From Xenopus tropicalis (lineage: Eukaryota > Chordata > Amphibia > Anura > Pipidae), in assembly GCF_000004195.4 (NCBI RefSeq), contig NC_030683.2:51969358-52033357 (forward strand): a stretch of DNA of 64,000 nucleotides. Direction: 5' to 3'. Made by a program: the position numbers and the translations under genes. The notes beneath the pieces are model-generated. The model was not told where the DNA came from. It saw only the letters and a list, made by a program, of their open reading frames with translations, and did not search any database. Below, in pieces: positions 46,901 through 57,409 of this stretch (positions are counted from its first letter, which is position 1; the number at the start of each line of letters is the position of its first letter).

Positions 46901-48649
46901 GGCTGTTCATAAAAGGTCAAAATTGCTGCAGCATCCCCTTAATCACTTAGGATTCCTTCTCCTCCTCTAACCTACTCATCCCCCTCCCTCAAGAATTTAC
47001 TTGAATTTACTTTGGCTGTTGGCTATTGAGCATGCTCTGTTGTTCTCAACTCATAATACTAAACCTCCCTTCAGTCTTGGAGCCATGAAGAGATGGAATT
47101 GTTGGTTCCCAAAGAAACTCTCCCTTAGCTGTCTGCTCCTATTTTTTACTCTTAACCTCCTCTCCTGATCTCAGCTTAACCATCACAGTGCTTATTCCAA
47201 GCAGGACTTTTTAAGTAAGTTCTGTCTGCGTAAGCCTGCATTCTTCATTGCATGAACTTTGCAGCACATAAGTGCACAAATGGCCACCTGTTTAAAGCTG
47301 CTATTTGTTTTAGGAAAATGTGATGGTGCTGGCAAACAGAGAAGATATATTCAGCACAAATGATGCCATTATGGTGGGGGAAATGTGCCCAACTTAAATA
47401 CATGGTAAGAATGCATAGGATTTGCATATATTTTAACAGGCTCAGTCTTTTGTAAGTACTCTACTATATGCAAACCCTGCTTCACAGTAATATGATCAAT
47501 CAATATTTACCACTGTTTATAAATCACCTTCCAAGAGCTGTACAGAAGAACATACTGTTAATTGTAAAATATTGTTAATTAGTGTATACATGCATTTTCA
47601 CATGCAACTAATTTACTTAGTAAAGCTTACAACCTAAAAAGGGTTATGAGACACAAGGTATGGGTTTAAGCAAAATCAGGAGTCAGTAAATTTAGAATGT
47701 AAGAAATACAGAATTAGAATTCAAGCTATTCATCTAACATGCATGTTAAATGGCAAACTTAATTCAACAATGGTCATGATGTCTTACAGCCCACCTGATC
47801 CCTTGGGAAAGTAGTGACATTACTAGACTAATCCTATTCTGTACCTTTTACAGCTAAAGTGACACTAACATGTTATGTTACTCTGATAGGATTGTGTCAG
47901 TATCCAGTATCTTTAAAAAATATCACCATCTATGCTCTAGTAAGCCATTTTTTTCAGACCTGTGAATACCACTGGAAGGGGGTGGAAGAATAAGATGTTT
48001 GGCCTTGGTCAAAAGCAATGTGTGTATTTATCTGCATGATTTAAATATATTTTCAATGGCTTTGTTACAGGCTCATATATTTTCACTCATCTGATGCAGT
48101 AAAAACTAAAAAATCAGGACTAGTGATAATAATTTATGTATATGTGGAAAGTCCTGACACAATTCTTTAGTTCCATGAAGTCACACCTGATTTTTTAAAA
48201 TCAGAAATTGAATCGGGTACAGTGTACTTGCCTGTGACAACAAATGCTTAACTTGCTAATCTACACTCGCCATGACCTTCATAATCCTGATTTACTATAC
48301 AGCGCGCCATTCACAATTCAACTTTTGTTTAGGAAAGTAAATAGCTGGATAAGAGTTATTATGTATACTAGTGTCATTCATAATTATACTGCACTTTGGT
48401 AAGTCATTATCTGCACTAATGGATGAAATGCTTGTAATCGTTAATGGAAACACTGAAAAAAGTCATTTCACAGGTTCAGTCAAATGTATGAATTATTTTA
48501 GTACTCTTCATTGCTAAATACAGACTTTATTCCAAAGCATCTGTTAACAAGACAGAGATATTTGTCAAAAAAAGTTTTCAATAATGTTTTTTCAAGAAAA
48601 TGCATTTGTATGTAGAAACATCTAAACAAAACAGCAACATTTACAGGTT
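46901..48649. other. Unique spacer
   Basis: AT-rich with no recognised element. Sequence immediately after 46900 could be an upstream part of the decayed transposase, but no block is clear. Confidence 0.45.
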
Positions 48650-49071
48650 TAGGACCTGTTATGCAAAATGCTCAGGACCTGGGGTTTTCCAGATAAGGGT
48701 TTTTTAAAGGAGAAGGAAAGGTATTTTGGCATTTTACTGCCAATATATTAGCCACATTAGTGCAAGCTAGAATGCTATATTTATTCTGCAGAAAGCATTA
48801 CCATACCTGAGTAAAAGGATTCTTCTGGGAAAGGAAGTCTGATACCAAAGAACATCTTTACAAAAAAAGAGACAAGAAATCCTGTGTTTCTTTTGATAGA
48901 GGACTCAGTGCATGTTTTTTGTGAGTGCTTATGGCTGTATTTACTTTAAACTTTCTGATAAACCTTACTTAATTGTTACCTTTTCTTCCCCTTTAAACAT
49001 TATTTTAACCTAATAGGTTTGATTTGCCTCTAATAACAATTAATTATAGCTTAGTTAAAATAAAGTACAAA
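48650..49071. mobile_element. MITE (family of 14157-14504) interrupted by a T2-like element
   Basis: GGACCTGTTATGCAAAATGC and GGACCTGGGGTTTTCCAGAT (to about 48703) match the left part of the 14.2-kb element. After the inserted element, CCTAATAGGTTTGATTTGCC and ATTATAGCTTAGTTAAAATA match its middle. The right third is missing, replaced by Tx1/L1 sequence. Confidence 0.65.
48708..48992. mobile_element. Kolobok/T2-like MITE with TTAA target duplications (285 bp)
   Basis: Bounded by TTAA at 48704-48707 and 48993-48996. Left end AGGAGAAGGAAAGG after TTAA; right end CCTTTTCTTCCCC before TTTAA. The interior matches 7955-8391 with a ~150-bp internal deletion. It lies inside another MITE, giving a relative age. 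Confidence 0.78.
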
Positions 49072-49075
49072 GCAG

Positions 49076-49329
49076 TCAGGCTCATGGAAACCAGTATCAA
49101 ACTCATGCTCAGATGGTATCTGGTACCCTCAAGGCTTTATAAAATTTACCCACAAACAGCCACTAAAATGTGCTGGAGAAAATGTGGACAGGAAGGGACT
49201 CTTGTGCACACGTGGTGGAACTGCCCTAAAATACAAAAGTATTGGCAAGAAGTATTCGGGTTAACAAGCAGTGTAATTAAGCAACCGATTAACCACTCAC
49301 CTTCAACAGCTCTTCTGAATCTAGATTAG
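49076..49329 (+). pseudogene. Tx1/L1-type LINE ORF2 C-terminus
   Basis: An open frame to the TAG at 49327-49329 encodes an L1-like carboxyl end. A KLMLRWYLVPSRLYKIYP block leads to CWRKCGQEGTLVHTWWNC, which fits the CX3CX7HX4C cysteine/histidine motif of L1-clade ORF2 C-termini, then PKIQKYWQEV. In the intact protein this region binds nucleic acid next to the reverse transcriptase. Only about 80 codons survive, without reverse transcriptase or endonuclease. The first ~18 residues of the longer ORF from 49024 are MITE sequence. Confidence 0.75.
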
Positions 49330-49611
49330 TCCCATAAGGTTTGGACTCAGTGTAGCATTACAAAAGTACTGGGATTTTGTTGAATCCTGAACCATATCCT
49401 GAATTCAGTCATCCCAGGAAATAAAACAGTCATTGGAGATAAAATTCAGTTTAATTAAAGTTAATAATTTTTTATTTAATATTTGTCAGAAATAGAAAGA
49501 AAAATATACACATTATATATTGTATGTATAAAATATAAAATATATATGTCACATATTCACAGTAGTACAGTATTTGATTCTCCATTCCAAAGTGTAGAGA
49601 CCAATAAAATA
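49330..49611. other. Unique AT-rich spacer
   Basis: Nothing recognised beyond the possible 3' flank of the LINE fragment. Confidence 0.5.
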
Positions 49612-49615
49612 TTAA

Positions 49616-50045
49616 AGGGGTAGTTCACCTCTAAATTACATCATACTTAGTATGATGTAGATGATAGTGATATTCTTAGCCAATTTGTCTTTGGTCTTGA
49701 TCTTTTATTTTTTGTGTTTTTTAATTTTGTGTTTAGCAGCTCTTCAGTTTGGTACTTCAGCTGTTATGTGGTTGGTAGGGTCTTATTTACCCTAGAAACC
49801 AGGCAGTGGTTTCAATGAATAGGAGAGGGACTGGATATAAAGATACAATTACATTAAAATTGTAGCCTTACAGAGCAATAGTTTTTTGGGGGTTAGTGAC
49901 CCCCATTTAAAATTGAAAAAAAAACTAGAAGAGGAAGACAAATAATGAAAACATTATAAAAAAATAAATAATGAAAACCAATTGAAAAGCTGCTAAGGAA
50001 TAGGACATACCATAACAAACTTAAAGTTAACTTTAACCAAAAGGG
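49616..50045. mobile_element. T2-MITE-like element
   Basis: TTAA at 49612-49615 followed by AGGGGTAGTTCACCTCTAAA, the well-known T2-MITE type of terminus in Xenopus. The right side near 50015-50045 has AACTTAAAGTTAACTTTAA and AAAAGGGT, a decayed complement of that end. The interior includes ATTACATCATACTTAGTATGATGTAG, a local palindrome at about 49636-49661. Confidence 0.68.
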
Positions 50046-50222
50046 TAAAGTATTTCTGTGACACAGTGTTTCTGTGACACACTGATTCTTCACTGATGTC
50101 TTTTTAACTGTATCAGCTTTTGAATTAAGTAATGCCCAGAAATAGCAACCTCTTCATTTTATAAATAAATAGAGCTATATATATATTGTATGTCACATTT
50201 AAAGCATAGTAATCCAGACAAT

Positions 50223-50493
50223 TAATGATAAGTAAATCTGTACCATTTTGCTTCACGAAAAACTGCTCAAAATTTAGCAAAACGCGAAATGTTTGCGAAA
50301 TGCGTTGAAGTTGGTGCTAACACGCACATTTTTTTTAGAGCACTACTTAAGTCTTTTCTCACTATAAATTAATTGAAATAAATGGGTGGAGTTTTTTTCT
50401 CATGTTTTTTTTCTGTGAATTTTTTGTTCACAAATATGCAGAGATGGCGATTTGCCTTGAATACATGCCTGGTGAAAAAATTGCTCATCACTA
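50223..50493. mobile_element. hAT-like MITE with perfect 8-bp target duplication (271 bp)
   Basis: Starts TAATGATAAGTAAATCTG and ends AAAATTGCTCATCACTA, flanked by CAGACAAT at 50215-50222 and 50494-50501. The perfect duplication holds although the left end is diverged. Confidence 0.85.
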
Positions 50494-50501
50494 CAGACAA
50501 T

Positions 50502-50862
50502 GTCAAAGATTTTAATTTACACATCTACATTTTCTTACAGACTAATTCTTTATGTTCTTGGGCAATGCCCATTGCCTAATGGCAATTTCCATACTGGCAA
50601 CCTAATCTTTTTCTTGAGAAATTTCTATATGTTCTGCTTATTCTGCTTTGTTCTAGAATGGGAGAAGGTTTGATAGAAACATGCAGTGGATGGTTCCTGT
50701 TTTTACCTCAGCTATATAGTGTCTCTGATGTACCAAAAAATTAGGGCTGATGAGTAAAAGGAAAAGTGTCCCATGTTTAGTAATTAACTACAACAGTAAT
50801 TTAATTTACTACTGCAAATAAACTAAAGTAATGCATATCAGTACAAATATAAACCCTGAACC
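50502..50862. other. Unique spacer
   Basis: No element or gene recognised. Confidence 0.5.
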
Positions 50863-50865
50863 TTA

Positions 50866-51182
50866 GGGCTCTGGCACACGGGGAGATTAGTCGCCCGCAA
50901 CAAATCTCCCTGTTCGCGGGCGACTAATCTCCCCGGATTGCCATCCCACCGGTGAAAATGTAAGTCGCCGGTGAGTGGCACACGCTGCGCAGGTGATTTC
51001 GGCAAATCGCCGAAAATGCCTCGCGAGGCAACTTCGGCGATTTGCCGAAATCGCCTGCGCAACGTGTGCCATCCCACCGGTGACTTAAATTTTCGCCGGT
51101 GGGATGGTAGTTTGGGGAGATTAGTCACCCGTGACAAGGGAGATTTGTCGCGAGCGACTAATCTCCCCGTGTGCCAGAACCC
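50866..51182. mobile_element. Harbinger-like palindromic MITE, GC-rich (317 bp)
   Basis: GGGCTCTGGCACACGGGGAG and CCCCGTGTGCCAGAACCC ends, flanked by TTA at 50863-50865 and 51183-51185. Same family as 43661-43998. The centre GCCTCGCGAGGC is a palindrome. The two family members differ mainly in the central third (GAAAAAGACTCGCG versus GAAAATGCCTCGCG). Confidence 0.87.
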
Positions 51183-51185
51183 TTA

Positions 51186-52002
51186 TTGGTGGTAGGCAGA
51201 TTGTCTGCATTCAACTTGTATAATTAGGCTAGGCTTTTAGAGATGTAATGCATAAAGGAATAACCATTGCCTTTGCTGTTGTTGATGATAAACAATTGAC
51301 TTTGATACTCTCTCACTGTAAATACCCCCTCCCTTTTCAAAAAACAACACTTCAAAAACCTACATGCAGGTTAATTTGGTACTGATATGATTGACCCTAG
51401 TATGGGTCTCATGTGATAAGTAAATTATATTGTAAGTGGAAAGGGACAGAGACTCATGCTTATTTTAAAAAATCCCTCTACTGTTATTTAATGTTTTGGT
51501 GCTATATAAATAAAGGATGAAAATAATTTACATTAACTAAATTGTGACATTCTGTTGACAAATGCATTCACCCCACAGTGGAAAATCTCTTATGTCTGTG
51601 TTTATTTTTTAATATCATTTATATTTTCTTCACCCTATCATTTACCTATTTTTTAAACATTTATTTTTCCTTTTATATGGTTTCTGTTTTTAATTTATTA
51701 ATTCCACTTTTCAAAACAGGGGCATGTATAGCTGAAAATCTTTCCATAGAATATTTTTGCCCATATGTGCATGAAAAGCTTAGACCCTATGACAACACTG
51801 TGTATGTTTCAGTGTGTAATTTTGTCAGTTCTGCTACCACAATTTTGCATGTACTGAAGTATGTATGGTTTCTTGTTCTTTCTGAATGCTAGTGTCATAT
51901 AAGGCAACCGAAAAACCTCAGGGGAAGAACTAAATTCTGGTCAAGGTGTGCCTTCTGCCTATAACAGCTACCTTTGGCTTCTTTGGACCTGGCCCTAAGC
52001 TA
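51186..52002. other. Unique spacer
   Basis: AT-rich. The ORF at 51578-51892 reads as a hydrophobic chance ORF from T-rich DNA. Confidence 0.45.
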
Positions 52003-52010
52003 CTCAAGTG

Positions 52011-52493
52011 TAGAGATGTAGCGAACTGTTCGCCGGCGAACTAATTCGCGCGAACATCGGGTGTTCGCAAGTTCGCAAACTTTTCGCGTATGTTCGCAAT
52101 CTGGGTTCACATGGCGTTTTTCCGCTGCGTTTTTTCTCGGCCTAAAAACGCTGCACAAGCCACACATGGTGTTTGTCAGCAAATCCCGTTTCCATGGTGC
52201 TAATAGTGCGAAATAGCAAAAAACGCCACGTATTTCCGCTAGGTCTGCCAGCTGCCTTTGCGTTTTTACGCAACGCTGTGTCAACAAAGTATTTTTCAGA
52301 GAAATTTTTGCCCTTGATCCCCCTCCTGCATGCCACTGTCCAGGTCGTGGCACCCTTTAAACAACTTTAAAATCAGTTTTCTGGCCAGAAATGGCTTTTC
52401 TAGGTTTTAAAGTTCACCTTCCATTGAAGTCTTTTTGGCGTAAGTTCGCGAACGGGTTCGCAAACTTTTTTTTTTAGGTTCGCTACATCCTTA
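52011..52493. mobile_element. hAT-like MITE, GTAGCGAAC family, perfect 8-bp duplication (483 bp)
   Basis: Starts TAGAGATGTAGCGAACTG and ends GGTTCGCTACATCCTTA, flanked on both sides by CTCAAGTG (52003-52010 and 52494-52501). Subterminal TTCGCCGGCGAAC and TTCGCGAACGGGTTCGC are palindromic. A central GCGTTTTTCCGCTGCG... part differs from the other hAT-like family. The ORFs inside (117 and 65 codons, opposite strands) have no transposase features. Confidence 0.88.
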
Positions 52494-52501
52494 CTCAAGT
52501 G

Positions 52502-55009
52502 CCTCCAAGTTTAACTGCACAAAAATCCAAAGAGGCAAGCAAGTGAGCCAAATGTAAACTGCAGAGAACGCGCCTGTTGGAACAGAACTAAACAGAGTCA
52601 GATAGGTCAGAACCAGAAAAGAACATTAGAACCATGAGGCAAAGTAGTACACAGGACCAAGCAGGGGCAAAAGTAGGAATCAGCACATGGGATGGAACCA
52701 GGAATCAGGATTCAGAGCACCCAGAAATGTGCTAGCTTTATCTATAATGCGCGATGAGTTAGTTGGGGTTTTTTATAGGTAGGTTGATGGCTAGCTCTGT
52801 GGACAGATTGTATAGGTAAAGCCTAGTTTGTTATATATGCAACTGTGTTGAGTTAAATAAAGCAAAATAAAATAACATCCAACAGTCCCAGACTATCTCA
52901 GCACTAACTTTCACATATGTAATTGGTGAGAAAAAAAGATAATTGGGCTAATTTACCAACAGGAAGGCAGGGTGTAAAGTGCAAAAAAATGGGGTCAATT
53001 TGAAACTACTGCACTCTGTTTAAGAACATTGAGTCCTGTTGCTACCCCCATGAATACAGTACTGACTGTGTTTTGCGGCACTGTATTCATAAGGGACAGG
53101 CAGGAGAAGGCACTTAAGCCCTGTGGGCAGTGGTAATGACAGAGCTGACATGCACCCACTGACACTGCTCTCTGCATCTCACAGTGGATTTTAATTCACC
53201 ACAAGGTGTTGAGTGTAGCCAGAATGGGGACAGAAGTGCTCTATGCATGAGCACTAAGGAGCACTCTCACATGCCTCTTAGTGCTCTTGTACTTTTGCCA
53301 CAGGTCTTGATAAATTACCCTAAATGATATTTGACTGTGATGTACTGAGTAAAATAAATATAACACAATATCATAATACCTCATCATGAATTGATTGTTG
53401 GGTTACTAGTAAAACACAAGATAGAGTTAAGTTACAGAATATATTTACACAAGAATGAACCTACCTGATGAACTGTTTAATTTCTTTGGAAAACCCACTT
53501 TTGATATGTTTGTATAGTAGTTTCATCTTGATCAAACAGTGTGGTAAAGAAAATAATGGCATTTTCTAAAACAAATTATTCCATTTGTTGTGCAGTGCAG
53601 ATTCAAAAGACCAATTAAAATAAACAGCAGGAACCATACTATCAATTCCTAATTCTAATGCAGATGGAAATAGGTTATGTGTTATACGCTACTGGATCAC
53701 TTATACTTTCTGTAGGAAAAGTTATATGTTAGGTCACTAAATCATGCTCACGTCTCCCATTTAATTCACATGACATTTTTATTCTATTGATTTAAAGGAA
53801 TCCAAAATTGCATACCTTGAACTATTCTGACCTTAATATACACAGTGCTGCAAGGATCAGCACCCACACAGTACTGTATGTCATACACCAAAATAAAAAT
53901 ACTGTTATTGAGATATTGGCTGACAGTCAAGGGGAAAATATGATTATGTTTACAGCCCCCACCAATATTAAAAACTTACATGCATAATGGAGCAGAGATA
54001 AAGTTTATCCCAATACTTAAGTGTTACACGTGTTCTGCCACTTGGAATTACTTTTTTGATTACAAATCAAAACAAATTACATAGTACACAATAAACGCTG
54101 CAATTACTTGGTCAAATTGAGTCCATAATTTTTTTCACTTACATTAAGTGATCTTTACCCACATCTTTACTGAGTTCTCATAAATAATGCAGTCATTCTC
54201 ACGTAAACAAGTAATGAATTTCATAAAGGGAAGTCACTTTCATTGTCTTCCTACAATAACTCATTGTAAGATGCTAAATTGCAAGGCATGGGATTCTTTC
54301 ATTCATTATTCAATAATGTCTCTATGTCAAGTGTATTGCTGTCAGGAAAGTAAAAAGTGAGCAAACAGCTGACCACCAACAGGCCCAGACTGGCAATCTG
54401 TGGATTCTAGCAAATGCAAGGGCCTATTATGACTCCCAGTCTGGACCTGACCCCTATACAACTATTTCAACTATCACAAGACTCAAAAGATACTGAGGAG
54501 AGAAGCTGTTGTTATGCCATTAAGAACATTTGATGATTATTTTTTTTTTTTTTTCAAATGGCGGTCAAGACCAGAAGGATAATATACATAACTTATTATC
54601 TACAAAACTGCAATATACTACTTATTACAAAGTTATACACAATAATAATTGCCTTTTTCTAAATTTACAAAAATTACATTCTGATTTTAAGCAAATTTCC
54701 ACTAAATATAAACTGACTTCACAAATGGTTTTAAAGCTGTTTGCAAATGTAAAACCAGACAGGTAGCAGCCCAAGTCTACAACCATATGTACCCAAAATA
54801 TAAATAAATACTGCTTTCAGTAACAAGTTTTTTGTGGTTTTGGGTGCGGCAACATTTTTTGCAAATCCATGCCATGTGTTTTGCAAAATTTGCCATGTGT
54901 TCACCAAAACAAATGCAGTCTTTTCTGTTTAAAACTGTCTGGCTGCAGTGTTTGGAATAAATTTCTAAGAATGGCTATAGCACTAAGGAAAGAGACTCTC
55001 TAGAGTCTC
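52502..55009. other. Long unique stretch
   Basis: About 2.5 kb with no recognised element, apart from a T run at 54540-54554. No exon supported. Confidence 0.5.
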
Positions 55010-55430
55010 TCTGTGTTCACAAAACAGCGGAAAAATTAGCAAAATGGCGAAACCTTTTTTTACACGTGCATTTTTTTTTACATGGGCGACTTTTTCACAC
55101 TCGAAATGCATTAAAGTATATGGGCGTATTTTCTCACTCCAAACACATGAAAAATACATGGACAGTTTTTCTCAATTTTTTCTGACTCTAAATACATTAA
55201 TGGGTCTTTTTCTCACTCCAAATGCATTAAAATCTATGTGTATTTTTTGTACCGAGCAACTTTTTTCACACATGCAATTTTACTTTTAATTATGTGCGTG
55301 ATTTTTTCAGTTAATTTTTATCATGCAAAATTTTTGCCACGGTTTCACGAAAACATTTGTGGTGAAATTTGTGGTGAAATGTGGAATTTTGCCACAAATC
55401 CATGCCTGGCAAAAAAATTCACTCATCACT
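55010..55430. mobile_element. hAT-like MITE with internal tandem repeats
   Basis: Ends AAATTCACTCATCACTA at 55430. Left terminus missing. The middle (about 55085-55245) has four imperfect copies of a 40- to 50-bp unit built on TTTTCTCACTCCAAATGCAT. The same word occurs once in the 42.2-kb copy and, inverted, in the 45.8-kb copy. Confidence 0.65.
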
Positions 55431-55757
55431 ATTATCTACTAATGTAGGGCAATTAATATGCTATTACAGAGCAAAAAACACCTTAACAATAATTTCACTT
55501 GCCTGTTTTACTTATGTTTATAAAAAAAGTGTTAAAAATCATTGAAAATTGTAAAGGTACATTGGAAATATAGTTCCCTTTAAATTCTCTTTTGAAATTT
55601 GTAAATATAGTATACTGTACTTATCTGTTGAAGGCAGTGGTTTAAAGTATATCATAAGGAAAAGTGGATAGAAAGATAAGCTAAATAAGAGTAAACTTCC
55701 CTAAAGCCATGTGTTTTAAGAAATCTTTTGGAGTCTCATAAATGTAGAAAACTCCAG
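55431..55757. other. Unique spacer
   Basis: Nothing recognised. Confidence 0.5.
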
Positions 55758-55761
55758 TTAA

Positions 55762-56215
55762 AGGAGAAGGAAAGGCTAGTAAAGAGTTAATCTCAAGCTG
55801 CAGGCATACCTTCAGTTCTCTCAAGAGTGCCCTTAAGTCTCCCCATATTTCACCTGTTCAGATGTTCAGAAAAAACCGCTGAGCTCTGTAAAGAAAGTTC
55901 CCATAATGCTTCACTCCTGCACCAACACCAAGACCGGTGTACATGGTCAGTTTGTAAGACATGAGGAAGCGTCTGCTGATTTGCTCAGGTCCGCATTCCA
56001 AAGGGGGGAGGGTGAGTTCTTACTATTCTTGAGGAAGGGGGGAGCAGGATTGTTGCATGCCACTTAGCAACTGCACATACAAATATTGTAATTATTTGAA
56101 AAAAAGACTATATTCTGAAAAAACAGCAGTTTTGTGAATGTTACCTTATTTATTAAAAAAGCTGAATAAAATACTTAATAACTCAAATAACTAAATACTC
56201 AAATAACTAATTTTT
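55762..56215. mobile_element. Kolobok/T2-like MITE, left end preserved
   Basis: TTAA at 55758-55761 then AGGAGAAGGAAAGGCTAG. The interior shares the GGGGGGAGGGTGAGTTC and ATTCTTGAGGAAGGGGGGAG block with the 8.2-kb copy. The right end is not recognised, and the limit is approximate. Confidence 0.6.
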
Positions 56216-56465
56216 GCCTAATTTTAATGGGTCACAAAGCACAAAATAATTTGAAAAACTCAAATTGACTGAAATTTTTTTTAACAAGGACAGCTCCCAT
56301 TGACTCCTACATGACCTAGCTAGCTGGAAGATGCCAAAGTTTTACATTTGTGTTTTTCAAGTTTTTTTTTCCGTAATAAATATCGAAAATGCCATCCATT
56401 TCATGATTTTTTATTAAATTTTTATGATTTTTAACACAAAAAAAGCGCAGTAATGAATCTGACCC
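56216..56465. other. AT-rich segment, possibly another Harbinger-like fragment
   Basis: CAGCTCCCATTGACTCCTAC and GCGCAGTAATGAATCTGACCC near the end are suggestive of the same MITE style, but no paired ends are visible. Confidence 0.3.
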
Positions 56466-56468
56466 TTA

Positions 56469-56655
56469 GGGGCATATTTATCATGCTGTGTAAAAAGTGC
56501 AGAATAGCATTACCGATGATGTTGCCCATGGCAACCAATCAGCAATTAGATTTCAACAGTTAGAAAACCAAAGCAAAGCATTTGGTTGGCTGCTATGAGC
56601 AACATCACCAGTAATGTTTAACTCCACTTTTTACACATCATGATAAATATACTCC
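56469..56655. mobile_element. Harbinger-like MITE with TTA target duplication (187 bp)
   Basis: GGGGCATATTTATCATGCTG at the left and CATGATAAATATACTCC at the right, flanked by TTA (56466-56468 and 56656-56658). Inner parts AGTGCAGAATAGCATTAC and AGTAATGTTTAACTCCACTT continue the inverted match. GTTGCCCATGGCAACCAATC in the centre is also partly self-complementary. Confidence 0.82.
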
Positions 56656-56658
56656 TTA

Positions 56659-57063
56659 GTCTAGGGCCAAGCATCTGGTTATTTGGGGCCATTTCCAAGG
56701 TTATGCTACCACTTCTTTCTGGTTTTAAGAATACCTAAACCAGTTTACTTTGCAGAGTATCTGTTGCTAAATAAATTACCCATAGACATAGAGGTGGAAC
56801 TGGGGCTATACCTGAGAAAATATGATCTGTAATTCTCAGTAGGAACTTTTTTTTACACTAAATGATTTCATGTGTGCTTAACCATCATTGGATCATGGCT
56901 AGAACCAATGTAGTATGTAGGGACTGCAGGGGACCAATATCGGTACAAAAGGAACAGTAAATCATCAAAAACTCAGAAAATATAACTACCTAGATGCTGG
57001 AGAGATATTGAGGAGGCAAAGTCAACACATAAGGATCAGAGGGCCAAGGTTAACATATGTAGC
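56659..57063. other. Unique spacer
   Basis: No element recognised between the Harbinger-like MITE and the piggyBac-type element. Confidence 0.5.
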
Positions 57064-57409
57064 TTAACCCTTTAAGTGCCAGCCGAATTCGTCATTTCGG
57101 TTCCCCCCAGTGCCAGACGTTTTTTAAGCATTTTGTACTCATTCACTTTAACAATGTTTTTTGGTAGGAAAACCTCCACGAAACTAGGGAAATTATATAT
57201 CGTTTTTTTCGTCACTAATTGGGCTTCGACATACATACCAAATTTTATAACTTTTCTGGAGATATGATGTGTATTTTGGGTGAAATATGTAAAAAAAAAA
57301 TAAAATTATGAAAAATTTCTGTATATTTTGAGGTTTTTTTCCATAGAAAAGTTAATTTTACTCACTTTTTTTTATTGTTTGTAAAAGCCCTGATACTCCC
57401 AATTCCAAC

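Noticed and set aside
46286..46912. 208-codon plus-strand ORF
   Set aside because: The recognisable transposase-like blocks are on the minus strand. The plus-strand translation is a shadow with simple-repeat cysteine/valine stretches.
50838..51195. Overlapping ORFs of 61 to 99 codons in the GC-rich MITE
   Set aside because: They follow from the stop-poor GC-rich palindrome and appear on both strands.
51578..51892. 104-codon hydrophobic ORF resembling a membrane protein
   Set aside because: The first half is translated T-rich low-complexity DNA. There is no conserved motif, promoter or splice context.
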